Source: Macrophomina tecta (Eukaryota > Ascomycota > Dothideomycetes > Botryosphaeriales > Botryosphaeriaceae). From it: DNA of 64,000 bases. Shown here one piece after another: positions 10,662 through 23,934 of this stretch. The position numbers and the translations under genes were made by a program. The notes below the pieces were generated by a model that was given only the letters and a program-made list of their open reading frames with translations, was not told the origin of the DNA and searched no databases. Position 1 is the stretch's first letter. Each line of letters starts with the position of its first letter. Location of the stretch: positions 3,720,001 to 3,784,000 of the forward strand of contig JAKSGN010000006.1 in assembly GCA_024180945.1 (NCBI GenBank), written 5' to 3'.

Positions 10662-13267
10662 CGGATGGTAGGGACAGTTGGCCGATGAGGGAAAGATAGG
10701 AGCCGGCGCGAGGATTAGGATTATGCAGTTGTGCTAGGATGACGAAGTCTGAGACTGAGATGGCGCAGCACTAAGAGGACGCAGGCGCACCAAAGAAAAG
10801 AGGAAAGAGATCAAGGAAATGGAAAAGGAACAAGAGTGGAGCGGGTTCTTGGGGAGGCATCTGGAGAGCAAGCAAAACACGGTTGGTTGGAGCTTGCGCC
10901 CCGCCATTCATATACCAACATGTGCGGCACAGCAGCAACTGAAGGCATCTACGCTCGCAATTACAGCACCGACCGTCGGTGGCTGCGCATCTTTCCAATG
11001 ACCTACCGCGGCCGGGGCGCGTGAAACGCTTTCCGGTGACTTTAGTCGCCAATGCGGCTCAGAAAGGGCCAGATTGGGAATTTAATCGCCATTTGGGCAT
11101 CTGAAACTCCAAGCCGACAGCCGCGTACATAGGCGCTCCGTCGAAAAGGCGTGATGCCCTTGGAACCGGGCCCTGTGAGTGGCCGGCCGCGTGGTGCGGC
11201 CGCTCTGGAGGTCGGCACAGCGGTCACAGATGCATCGGCGGGGCCTGGGCAGCAGGGGCATGGGGCGGACTGGAGGAGTGCTGTTTTTAGTGAGCGCGTA
11301 TGGGGCTGGCAGGCGAAGCGGAATTACAGTTCGGCGGCTATGGCTGAGGCGAGCGGCTAAGGCTGGGAGCTGGCTTGTGAGTGGCCTCGGGGAGAGCGGC
11401 CCATTGTTTCCCGGGGTTCTGCAAGGGACCAGATGCTTGATGGTCATTGCTTGCTGGATAAGGCTGAGACCTCGCGGGCAGAGAGGCAGGTCTCGGGCGC
11501 TTTTGTGGTTGTTGTCTGCGCCGCAGTGGACGAACCAGTCACACGCGCCGTAGAAGCGCGGTCAGCTGGGCAAGAAGCGATTTTGCAGCTGCTGAAACAC
11601 AGTCTTTGAAGCGCCGCGGCGGCGGTGATTGGACGCAAGCAGCACGGCACGATGCGCCAGTCTGAAGGAGGAAGAAGAAGTGATTCAGGAGACGCGCACT
11701 GAGCCCTGCGCAAGCACCTTGTCCGGATGCGGAGGCTTAAGCGAGCACTGTCTCTCTCTTCGTCCCCACGCTTCCCGCCCGCCCGCTCCCGCCCACCTCC
11801 CATGACGAACCCACCACTCGGCGGCCCGCCAGCCCCCTTCAGCAGTCTGCCCCGAAAACAATCGCTCCCTCTTCCACGCGAGACGATCGCTTTCTGCACT
11901 GCCGCGTCCAACAGCCTGGCAAGCGACTCTTCAGGCGGCTCCGCGCCCGCCAGCCTTGCTCGATCGAGGCCAAAATAGCAGGACTGCTGGGGCAATCGCC
12001 CGCCTGATCCGCTCTGCGTGACGATTCCGCTCCAAATCTAAGCGCTCGGATCAATTGCCAGTCCGTCTAACGGTGGAGTTGTCCCATTGTGGACTCAGGC
12101 GCGAACTCATGGCCTCAGCGACATCGCCACCAGAACCGACCCCACGCCCTCCAATTTTTGGGGAACACTCCATTCCACAATCGTGCGATGGTCCAGTTTT
12201 CTCACGCTCCACACCATGGAGTGGCAACCGCCGGTGTGCCTTACTCCGCTGTGGTCAGTGCTTCCATTCTTGCGGCGTTGCGCGGCGGCGACTATCACGA
12301 AGCCCACGCCGGGAAAAGAAATCTCCCCACGTCCTCTTGAAGCCGAGATGTCATAATTACCCGTCCCAAGCTGCTCTTAGCGCCTCGATGCAAATTTTTC
12401 GCGTCGCTAACGGCAGTTGAACCGTTTACGAGGTGATTGCTTTCCGACACTGTGGTTCTTCACAGTCTCGACGCGGACGAGTGCGTATGCGCCGGATATC
12501 CGAGCGATTCGAGCAGCCCTTTCAAGAAGTGGATGAGGAGATGACAAAAGTTCGAGGCTAACCGTGCGTCGCGCTACACAGCGACTGCCTCTCGAGCTTG
12601 CGCTGTCATGGCCCGATTGCCCCGTGTCTCCCTGAGCGCTGCCTCCAGCAGGACTGCTGGAAGGTGGGTTCGACCGCAATTCGACCTGTAACCAACTTTT
12701 CCGGCATTTCTCTCGCCCTGGCCTCAATTATGGCTACAGTGTCCATATTGTCCTCCATCTCAGGTAGTCCAAGCTTGCCCGTGGCTTGTGCTACAAAGTT
12801 AGCGCGTGCCTCCAAAAAAAAAAAAAAAAAAAAAAAAACTCCGGGCAGCTGCTGTGCCGTTTCGGCCGCTTTGTGTCGCACAATCAACCACCTTTGCTTC
12901 GATTCACAGAGAGACGCCATCCCTGCTACAGAACGACATGCCATTCAATGAGACGGATCTCTCCGCACACCATCCTGAGATGTTGTTAGCAGGTAGTGGG
13001 TCGGACTGAGAACAATTCGTCGCAACCCTTCGTATTCGCAAGTCAAAAGGCTGGAGTACTCGAAGCGGGCGCAACGGACACGGCCAAGCCTTGGTCGCGT
13101 CCCGACCGCAAGCACCAGTAGTGGCCATTCAGGACCCGAAACATATATCTATAGGCTAACGACCAATAATCACGTTCTAGAGTCCAATGCCCCAAATATC
13201 AAAAACTCACGAACCTCGGCACAAATCACGCCCACACAGGCTGTCAGAACGGAGCCCTCTACTTTCG
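10662..13267. other. Gene-poor region, no supported gene
   Basis: 2.6 kb without a convincing coding frame. The longest reading frame (minus strand, 11444-11995) is Arg/Ser/Ala low-complexity without domain signal. GC-rich segments alternate with plain sequence, and an A25 run lies at 12814-12838. Confidence 0.5.
12814..12838. repeat. A25 homopolymer
   Basis: The longest mononucleotide run in the window, in a gene-free region. Confidence 0.95.
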
Positions 13268-13701
13268 ATGGGCACGACATCAACCGTTGGTGTTACGTCC
13301 TCGCAGCTCACCCTCCCAATCCTGTATTGTCTCCCTAGTGCAACCAGCACCTCCTTCTTCGTGGAACTGTATTACCGTGGCGCAGCTACTGTCGTCGCGC
13401 TCGCGCTGTTCTCATCGCTGTGCTCGGGGCTGCGCGTCTACCTTCAGCCCGGGAAGCGTGCCAGCTTCGCCGGTGCCGCAGCACTTAGTCTGGCGACTCT
13501 GGGTTGGACCCAGGTGGCAATGGTGAAAACCAATCACGCTCTCGTCGATGCTTCAACGGGCCAGGCAAGCAGGGAGAAAGTGGGGAGGACCGACGCATCC
13601 TTGCGGCATTGAAAAGCCGGACGGGGATGAATTTTGCGAGGGCTGGACTGGGGCTGGCCGGCGGCCTTGTTGGACTTCTCGCGGTGGTTGGAGGGTTGTA
13701 A
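13268..13701 (+). pseudogene. DUF1772-like small membrane protein, frameshifted
   Basis: A small protein with three hydrophobic segments resembling DUF1772 (a family that includes anthrone-oxygenase-like proteins). First frame from 13268 (MGTTSTVGVTSS): LTLPILYCLPSATSTSFF, then ATVVALALFSSLCSGLRVYL, then AALSLATLGWTQVAMVKTNH, which matches the family's conserved 'P/KTN' position. This frame stops at about 13612. The last helix, FARAGLGLAGGLVGLLAVVGG, and its lead-in RRILAALKSRTGMN sit in another forward frame ending at 13701. One extra G in the GTGGGGAGG run near 13585 would join them. No intron explains the shift. Either a young pseudogene or a base error. The family call is tentative. Confidence 0.5.
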
Positions 13702-14403
13702 TATGTGTGCCATGGCGCGCACTACTTTTTCTACCTGCCCACAGTCCAATGGACGATATAATGCTGGAGTTCGCGTTCTGCAGGTCCGATGGATGATACA
13801 TATTGCGCACCCCGCACTCCCGTCATCGGCGCGTGATGGTCCCCGGCTTGCCGCCACGAGATACACCCAACCGGCTAAGATCGCCCGGACGCTGTGCGAC
13901 CCGCCTGACGCCTCGCGGTCATACCGCCCTCTAAAAAAGAAAAGAGACGAGCTCCTGCCAGGGCATTGAGGCGCCAAACAGTAGCAGGCCTCGAGCGGCC
14001 ATCTTTGCTCGTGCAATTACTTCGCCGCCGCTGCTAGTAACTCTGTTCGACGGCCAGTGGTCAGGTAGGAAACAGGCTGGGATGCGCCGTGGAGGAGCTT
14101 GGTTGCTCTTCCGCACCCCAGATGCGTCTCCATCAGATCATCGCCCTTCGCAGACATGGACCAGCTCAGCTGCCGCCCCGTGCTTGCTGCGAAGGCTCAC
14201 ACCCCGCGGGCACATGCTCTGGTTGTGGAAGGGACAAAAGGCACTTGATGTCATTTCACCGCCAACGTCCCCTGTTTCTGCCCATGAACCACTTAAACTC
14301 CTTACTTCACATTGAGCACTGATAGCATATAATCCACCTGCCACCCTCTTTTCTTGTCCTGCTCACCAGCAACAAAATTCACTTTCAAGCTTCACGAAGC
14401 AAG
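13702..14403. other. Intergenic, promoter of the exo-glucanase gene
   Basis: No gene seen. The distal end contains a TATA motif at 14328 and a C/T-rich leader just before the glucanase start. Confidence 0.5.
14328..14332 (+). promoter_or_regulatory. TATA-like element upstream of the GH5 glucanase
   Basis: TATAA 72 bases before the ATG, followed by a CT-rich stretch with CAACAAAATTCAC near the likely transcript start. Confidence 0.4.
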
Positions 14404-16048
<1,645 letters not shown>

Positions 16049-16810
16049 GGGAGCCCGAGTTGAGTGTCCGAGATTTGGAGTGGATTTGGATGAATTGGCT
16101 AGAAAGTTCCGTCTTTTCTTTTTTGCCCGTTGATGGAATAGTCTCGAAGAATGCCTTATGTGCCTAGATTCTCTCTTCGGAGAACAGAGCAAATAGGAAT
16201 AGATGTACAAAGTATCATGAGACGTAGATCGATTAGTGCATCTCCTATGCCCGTTGCTACTTCGATACCCAATTGCCAACGCCTTTACCGTCGTATTCTG
16301 TTTCTTCAATGCGCATTTGTACTGTACCTCGGAAAAAGAAGCAAAAGAAAAAGAGCCTTTCCGGAGGATTTTTCGTTATATGTTTGCCCTCCAAAACGAA
16401 CCCCAAAAATAATTCAGTCAAAACACCCGATTTTTCTTCTTCGCTAGAGTTTCAGACAGGCAAAGAACAGAAAAAGCACCGCGGTACTCGTACGAGCTTG
16501 ACCAAGTCTTGATTTCCCACAAAAAGAAAATGCAAAAACAGAATCCAAGCTGGATGAACTGATGAGGGCAAAGCAACCGTGTCCGAACGTTCTGTGTGCC
16601 AATTCATCTCGCTGAACATGTACACCCCGGACGACTGCTGATGTCCCTTCGAACTGACCTCAGGCCATCATGAACCGAGAACCCCCTTTGTAACAAGCAC
16701 TAATAGCCACAATTCCTTTTGCAAGATACGCGTACAGGTCGAAGTTGAAACCTCTCCAAGAAAAAAGGAAAAGTATCTGTTCATCGGTCTCACCAAAATA
16801 CAGAGTTCCA
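16049..16810. other. Convergent 3' region between the glucanase and YTA7-like genes
   Basis: No gene supported. A/T-rich, with AAAAAG-type runs near 16330-16420, as expected for 3' flanks. Confidence 0.5.
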
Positions 16811-19800
16811 CTACTGCTTCTCCTGCTGCTGCTTCTCCTGGCTCGGAGGCCAGACCTTTTGCATCTCCTCAATGTCGGTGATGGTCTCGTTGAACGCGGT
16901 CGACGCGGTGTGCATGACGCGAGTGCGGTTCCAGTCACCACGCTCCTTCCAGATTGACGCCATCATGGCCGCATTGACCTGCTCCAGCTGCTCTACCGAC
17001 AGCCCGGAGCTGCGGCGGACAAGTTCATCGTGGAATTTCGCAAGCTGCGGCTCATCAATTATGAGGAGAGGCTCCGGCTGTTGCTGCCCGTTCGAATTGA
17101 GCAATGAGTTAATCTTCGGCTCTTGACGCGCAGCCGGCATCACAGAAACTGGGTGGTGCGTTTGTGATGATTGCGATTGCTGGGAATTGGATAACTGGCT
17201 ACTGCCGCCAAAAGGCTCCTGGGTGTCGGGGATCTGGGATCCTCCGGACTGGGCCGGTCCGGACGCAAAGTCTGGGTGAAGGCCTGGTGCGTTGCCGTTG
17301 ACAGTGCTCTGGGTGTTCCAAGAGCGGTCTGACGTCTTCTGTCCCGACGTAGTCGTGGATGCGCTATTCTGGTAATCACCTGGCTGAGTGTTGGGAGCCA
17401 TCTGGGTATGTCCGGACCTCTGTGACCTATTGAATGTCTGTGTGTTGGGCGCACTCGGCTGGATGTCTTCAAGGAGCTTCTGCCGCTTGTCCCGGTGCTG
17501 TGAGTCCTGATCCTGACTGTCGCCCTGATTTGCGCCCTCGTCACCGTAGCCTGCCGAGCCGTTGCTCTGATGGTGGTGGCTGCCCGTGATTTCCGAGGCT
17601 GAAAATCCATTGGATAATGAGCTTGGCGCAACGGGGTAGTGGGGGGTAACAGCTGGTATCTGCTGTGGTCCATGAGGTGGCACGCCCAGGACAATAGGGC
17701 CAGTGCTCTCCGACTCAGTAAATGGATCAGTGTGAGGTGGGGGAATATTTGCGGAGATCTCGTTGGGTGCGCGTCCCTCTCGAGCCGCTTTTTCCCTTTC
17801 CTCCTCTTCTAATGCCTGGAGGCGCTCGCGTTCTCTCTTGTAGACCACCTCGCACTGAGCCACAAGATCCGGTCGTGTCTCCTCCAGCCACATGATGTCG
17901 ACTTCCACATTGGTGTAGATCTCATTCGTCCTCAGCATGCGCTCTCTGTCCCGACCGTTCGCTGCATCTTTCGCGATAGTTTTGATGTCCCAGAGGAAGT
18001 CGCGAGGCCGTTTGTAGTAGCCATTTGCCAGACGCTCCTCAATCTGTCCATAGCTCAGGTTGTAAAAGAATTTTCCTGTAGCGGTCTCCAAAAGGCCCTT
18101 GACACCCCTCTGGTCGTAGGCGATTTCATATGGCCTGTACTCCTCCTGCCGTTGATCCAGCGGAACGTCGCTAGTCAGAATGCGTGGGTTTTCCTCTCGG
18201 TAGAGGTACATAATATCGCTGTCTGGAATGGTGTTTTTGTAGAAGAATTTAGCGTACTTCCTCTTGATCTCAAGCACAATATTATTGATTGACGCTTTGA
18301 GAAGATTAAGAGAGTGCCGATCGCTCCTTTTGACAGCCCTCAAGTCCGCCTTCGTGGGTACCTTCGGTGGAATGATCACTTCAGGCGCCTCTTCAAGCTC
18401 CTCGAATTTGCGCTTCTTGCGCTCGGCATCAGGGAACTGCTTCGGTGGCTTTCTGATGTACGAGATAACATTGTCGAAGAATTGTTTACGGGCCATTTCA
18501 TCAGGCCGCTTTAATTCATACTGGTTCTTCAGTGAGAACCCAAACAAATCTTTCAGCATGGCTGGGTTAGGCCTGTCGTTCTCGTCGTGTTGCTCCATGG
18601 TACCAAGTACGAGCACAGGCTCATTTGCAGGCATGGTGCGCAGTAGGCTGGTGAAGATGCTGACGACGCCTTGGCCAACGGTCTCGTACCAAACGTCGAC
18701 GTGAGGAATGTAGATGACTGAGGGTTTGTGCGTACGGACTTCTTTGAAAAGCTGGACCAAAGTCGCCTCTGCAGACTTGTCTCTGTCTCCGAGCAAGCTT
18801 GGGAGGTCGAACGATTGGACATGCATGTTCTCAAATTTGTGCAGCAATGCTGCGCCAATCTCCTGTTGGCCCATGCCCTCATATCCGCGAATGAGAAGCC
18901 TAGGTCGGAATACCCTGACCTGGTCAAAGTCGCGCTTGATGTTCTCCCGCTCGAAACCGAAGCCATCATCGTCGCGATCGTCATATTGCGCCTCTTCGAG
19001 AGCATTGGCCTTCTTTGGAGGAGGAATGGCCTCATCAATGATCCGTACAATCTCCTCGAGCTGAGATTTCAGGAGTGGTGCGGTAGTCTTCTGCAAAGGT
19101 GCGCCGCCAAACGAGGTTGAACGCTGCGACGAAGGAACGATCTTGTTGACTGAAATCATGAAATCCTTGGCAGAAACCTTGATCTTGTTGGTGTCGATGA
19201 CCAACTTTTTGTTTGACTGGTAGATTTGGGGGAAAGTGCCTTGTACAGCATTGACTGCAGCCTCTGTGCACAGAGCACGAAGATCTGCACCACCATAGCC
19301 CTTAGTCAGCTCGGCCAGTTGGTCCTTGAACTCATCTGGAAGTGGTGGATTCCACTTCTGGGTATGAATGTCGATGATCGAGCGACGAGCAGTAACGTCG
19401 GGAAGCGGGAAGTAAAATTCTCGATCGAATCTCCCCGGACGACGCAAAGCCGGGTCGACATTGTCAGGCCGGTTGGTGGCACCGATGATGACAACTTGAC
19501 CACGATCATCCATGCCATCCATAAGAGCTAGAAGAGTTGCCACGATGGAAGCTAGAGTTTGTTCGGACTTGCTGGACCGCACTGGTGCTAGACCGTCGAT
19601 TTCATCGAAGAAGATGATACTCGGTTGATTTTTACGGGCATCTTCGAATAGCATGCGGAGTTGGCGTTCGGCCTCTCCAATCCACTTACTGAGTGCGTCG
19701 GCGCCCTTGCGCATGTAAAAAGTCACTTTCTTGCCATTTGCGCTGACCGCATTAGATAAAGCGCGCGCAAGAAGAGTCTTGCCAGTACCAGGAGGTCCAT

Positions 19801-22114
19801 GGAACAGAACGCCACGAGGCGGGGTGATCTTGAACTTCTGGAAGATTTCCGGGTACAGAAGAGGTAAGGTGACCATCTCCTTCAGTTGGTTGATGTGGTT
19901 GTCCAAGCCTCCAACACTATCGAAGTTGACGTCTTCATCGACGCCGATAGGATTGACATCTGCATTGGTACTCCCCTTGTCAAGTTTGCCCAGGTTGGCA
20001 GGGCCATTGCGGAGGGTCTTGTCAACTGTATGAGCCGGCCCGCCCGGCGGTAACAGACCAACGGCGCCCGATGTAGCAGTGTTGCCGGTCGTACCGGTGG
20101 TTCCATGGGGTCCACGCTGTCCACTCTGATTTGCTTCATCATCACTGCTGTCGGAGTCCATTTCTGCGAGGAATTCGTGGTGGTTAGATGTGCCTGTAAT
20201 GTGGTTAGAGTTGGTTCGATTGTCTTCATATGGTGGAAATATACCTATCAGCGGGTCACCTAGGCCAATGCCACCGAACGGCCCCGCGAGGGTGTGAAGA
20301 GGACGCCAAGCATCACCGGCACCCTTACGCCTCCTCTGCGTAGCCGGAGTAGGCGCACGAGCCTCCTCAGCGGCTCTTTCATCCTGGTCCCAGACTTCCT
20401 GCAACGTCGGAATGGTATAGTTTTTGATGGCATCTCTGGTACGGAGATTGGGCTTGTGTTGGAAATTGACAGCCCCGTCATTTTCATTACGTGACGCGCG
20501 AGTCCTGCGGCTCCGCCTCTGTTCATGTTCAAGGTCAGCAGCTTCTTCAGCAAGTTCGTCGATATCCAGTTGGTCTTCGTCTTCGGAGGCTGAGTTACGC
20601 CGGCTGCGCTGAGAAGATTTCCTGGTCAACCTCCTGCGAGTGGTGCCTTCATCACCGGAACTCTTCTGGCGTTTTCTAGAAGGGCCATCGGATCCCACAT
20701 CATCATCATCATCCTCGGATTCGTGCTTGTCGGCGTCTGGGTCAAAGTCGTCGCTGCTGTCGTCGGCGCGTCGTTTCTGTGATCCTTTGGTGGGAGATCG
20801 ACTTTGTTGTTGTTGTTGTTGCTGTTGTTGCTGCTGTTGTTTCTTAGCAGTTAGCGTCTCTTCTTGCTGTAAATCCAAGGTATCTTTTTGCAAAGCCCTC
20901 AATTCTCGTTGCGAGACAGTCTGGCTTTTTGGGTATGTATACATAACCGCCCTTTAGGGTCTTCTGGAAAACAACTTTACGATGAGTCTTAGGAGTAGCT
21001 TTTTTTTTTTTTTTTTTTGTGTAGGAACAGTTACTGCGTTTGAAAACGTTGATGGGGCAGGGTTTGCTGCAAGAGAAACTAATGGCGCTGACATAGAATG
21101 CGATGGTACTGGGCGTGTTGAAACAAAGTCCATACTTACTCTTTGCGAAACCCGGCGACCTCTGGTGACGGGATCTTCGTCGCTGTCCTCCTCCTCTTCG
21201 ACTTGTTCTTCAACTTGTTCTTCGTGCTCGGACTCATGAATGACTGCCTCACCAGATTGGGCGTCTTCGATTTCTTGACCGTCGTAACGGATTTCAGAGG
21301 TGACGGATGCTGCCTTACTAACTTGTACTTCTTCTTGCGTCTCTTCCTTGGGTTGCAATGGGTCGGGGCTTTGCGCGGAATGACCAGAACCTTCCTGGGA
21401 TGCTTCCATGATGGTGCTCGGTCGCTTCATAGGCGCCTTGCGGCCTTGAGCAGGGTGTGCTAGTCGTCTCTGTGGTGAGTGGCTGCGTGTTGCAGAGCGA
21501 ACAGACCGTGCCCGTGTTGCGTTGCCCAGCTCTTGAAGCGGTTCGTCTCGGTCTTCTGAAAGACGCGCACTCCTACGAGTCCTCACGTTGGGCTCTGGCT
21601 GTGCTGACTTACTCGCAGCGCGAGTCGACCTCGCGCGTGTGTTCCGAGTGTTTTTCTGAGTCAAAGAGCGTAATGTTGCCTCGGGTACATTGAGCTTCAC
21701 GATCAGAGAGCTTTGTTGCTTACGCTTGTCGCCGGTGTTCTTTTCGATCGACTCGGTCACGAGCTCGTCATCAATGTCTTCCTCAGCGCTTTCCTCGTAT
21801 TTGATCTGCTTCTTTGCGGCAGATCGAGCAGGACGACCACTGGCATTTACCTCGGTCGGCTGGTCGGCTTCTGAGTCGTTGCTTGCTGACGCGTACGAAT
21901 CCTCACTTATGTCTTCATCGTCATCAACAATGTCATCGTCGGAGTATGTGCGACGCGAACGTTTCTGGTTCCTCCTGCGCGCAGGCGTTGACTTCTTGCT
22001 CTTCTTAGACGGGCGTCGGGGCGGCGAGGATGGTTTCTCCTCGAAATCGGAGTCGTTGGGATCAGAGGCATTCGGGTCAAAGTCTTCCATTCTTGCTGAT
22101 CTGGAGCCCCTCAT
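16811..22114 (-). CDS. AAA+ ATPase with bromodomain, Yta7/ATAD2/Abo1 type
   Basis: A nuclear chromatin factor; family members load or evict histone H3-H4 and mark gene boundaries. Model: exons 21140-22114, 20245-20920 and 16811-20163, 1667 residues. The N-terminal part is acidic and Ser/Arg-rich, with 12 Gln (20804-20839). AAA1 has Walker A HGPPGTGKT, Walker B IIFFDEIDG and the RRPGRFDREFYFPLPD arginine-finger region. AAA2 lacks a Walker A motif and is degenerate, as in the family. A bromodomain-like module follows (KYAKFFYKNTIPDS to YKRPRDFLWDIKTIAKDA). The C-terminal tail is Gln/Ser-rich. The intron at 20164-20244 is 81 nt and stop-free; it was removed because both sites fit consensus and the join is smooth. 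The first intron has two candidate acceptors: 20921 keeps frame, while 20964 is more consensus-like but needs a one-base shift. Confidence 0.9.
20804..20839 (-). repeat. CAA/CAG repeat encoding 12 glutamines
   Basis: Twelve consecutive Gln codons in the acidic N-terminal region of the YTA7-like protein. Mixed CAA and CAG codons. Confidence 0.9.
21000..21018. repeat. T19 homopolymer inside intron 1 of the YTA7-like gene
   Basis: Reads as A19 on the gene's strand, 36-79 bases before the two candidate acceptors. Unusual because the tract before a 3' splice site is normally pyrimidine-rich. Confidence 0.9.
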
Positions 22115-23934
22115 GGTGAAGGGAGGTCGCCGGCCGGCAAAATGAGGTCGCAGAGTGAGGTGAAGTCGCTGTTGCGAAGGCAGACATCAGTTTTGGATTC
22201 AGAAGGTTGACGCTGTAGCAGACAGTGCGTGGGGACATGGGACAGGGACGGTAAGGTCTTACAGAAAAGCGATGGGGGAGACGCGGGGAGATTGTGATAA
22301 GGAAGTGAGGATGGAGCGGGTGGCAGCGGTCGCGAACAGCGGGCGAGCAGCGGGCGCGCAGCTAGAGCGGCGGCGGTGGATGCTGCACGAGAACGGGAGG
22401 CGACGATGCGTCGAACAGCGCGAGCGTGGACGGTCGAACGCATGCAGCAGTGCAGCGACGGGATCGCAGAGGGTTTCAGAGGAGATGCAGCTCGGCGCTG
22501 AGTGCCAGTGAGGTTGTCGGGGAGAGGAGCCGCAGTGTTTTGGGTTCGTGTTCAAGGCGCTCGTCGCGGTGCACGGCGGTGCCAAGACCCGCTTACGCCG
22601 ACGCGCGCGGGCCAATCAGCGCCGCCAAAACATCAACCACTTTTCTCGTGCGCGAACGCACATCCTTATGCCACTGCGACGCACCCCTCTGCGGATGCTT
22701 CAATTTTGCTGCAGGTGCCTCGAAACTCCTTGCAACCGTCCTGCCGCACCTCCGCGACCCGATCCCCGGCACTTTCGACCACTCCCGACGGCGTCCCGGT
22801 CGCTCTCCCGCACCTTCACAAACGACCTCCCCGTCCTTCTCAGGCACCCTAGCCGCCGTCGATCGGCTGCAGGAACCGTTGAGGCTCAAAACCTTATCGC
22901 TGTTAAGCTCCTGCCAGCGGGTATGTCCTTCTTTGTGGGGAAGCACGTGCGCATGCCGTGGCCGACCCGCCGCAACGCCCTCTCGCGCGTCCCTGCGCTC
23001 CGTTCCCAAAGCGAACAAACACGTCCATCCACACAACGCTCAAAATTAACGTAGATGCATGCAAGCAATGCTACTCCCAACGTCTTCTGCCGCATTGGGG
23101 CGATCTGCAGGGCTGCATTAAAGTTGCTTTCGTAAGTTTTGGTCTACACACTTGCCAGCTGCGCCCGCATCTGCCAGGACTGTATTTGCGATAACACAGG
23201 GGTTTGTGCTGGTATGAGCCCCTATGTTGATGTTGCGTGATGCAGAGGATTTGTGTTCGGTGGTTTGGAGTCGCCTGAAAGCCATCCAGGTCGCTCTATC
23301 CCCACGTGCTCGCTTCTAATTCGGTCAGCGGGCCGAGAATTTGCCGACACATCCTCGTTCTAGCTGCCGAATGCTTGTTCTGGATAGACGTAGTAAATAT
23401 CAAGCCGAGCCATCAACAGCTTCGGCAGAACTCACCGTCTGTAGAAATGGACCATACAGGTGCCAAAGGGCAATGTGTGACGCGGGCTTACGGTTTTTAT
23501 GTACAATTTTGGACGATCGTAATCCTCTGAATGAGAAGGTATCCGCATACATTTGGATCCTGAATGGCTCGGTTTGACTGCAAATGCAATTTATACGCGT
23601 TGTCTGCGGCTTCCAGACTCGTTTCAGAATACAGGCATCGATACTCGGAAGCTCCTGCGTGGCTGGTTCTGATCTCTCGGCAATTTCAAACTACGTAGCT
23701 TTTCCCAGAGCTGCTCCAAAACTAGCTGATTTCTAATTACACTTGAGTTGCAGAGGAACAATCCCAGGGTCGCGAGGACTAAGGTCTTTCATGATTTTCC
23801 ATGCATCTAAGAATCCGAGTCTTCTTCGAGGATCCCTTCAACACTCAAGCAGATCCGGCGGTATGTATTCTTATTTTTGCCGAGTTCGATGGAATCAAAA
23901 TACACATGAAGGGTATACTACTTTTACAGTCTGA
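22115..23934. other. Intergenic; possible unassigned exon around 22680-22920
   Basis: Promoter of the YTA7-like gene on the left. From about 22680 to 22920 the plus strand has a GC-rich open stretch reading VDRLQEPLRLKTLSLLSSC, followed by a GTATGT donor-like site at 22921. I find no downstream exon. From 23100 to 23934 sequence is AT-richer and shows nothing. Confidence 0.35.

Noticed and set aside
11444..11995. 183-codon minus-strand open frame
   Set aside because: Arg/Ser/Ala-rich composition, no domain, overlapping open frames on the other strand; typical of GC-rich non-coding DNA.
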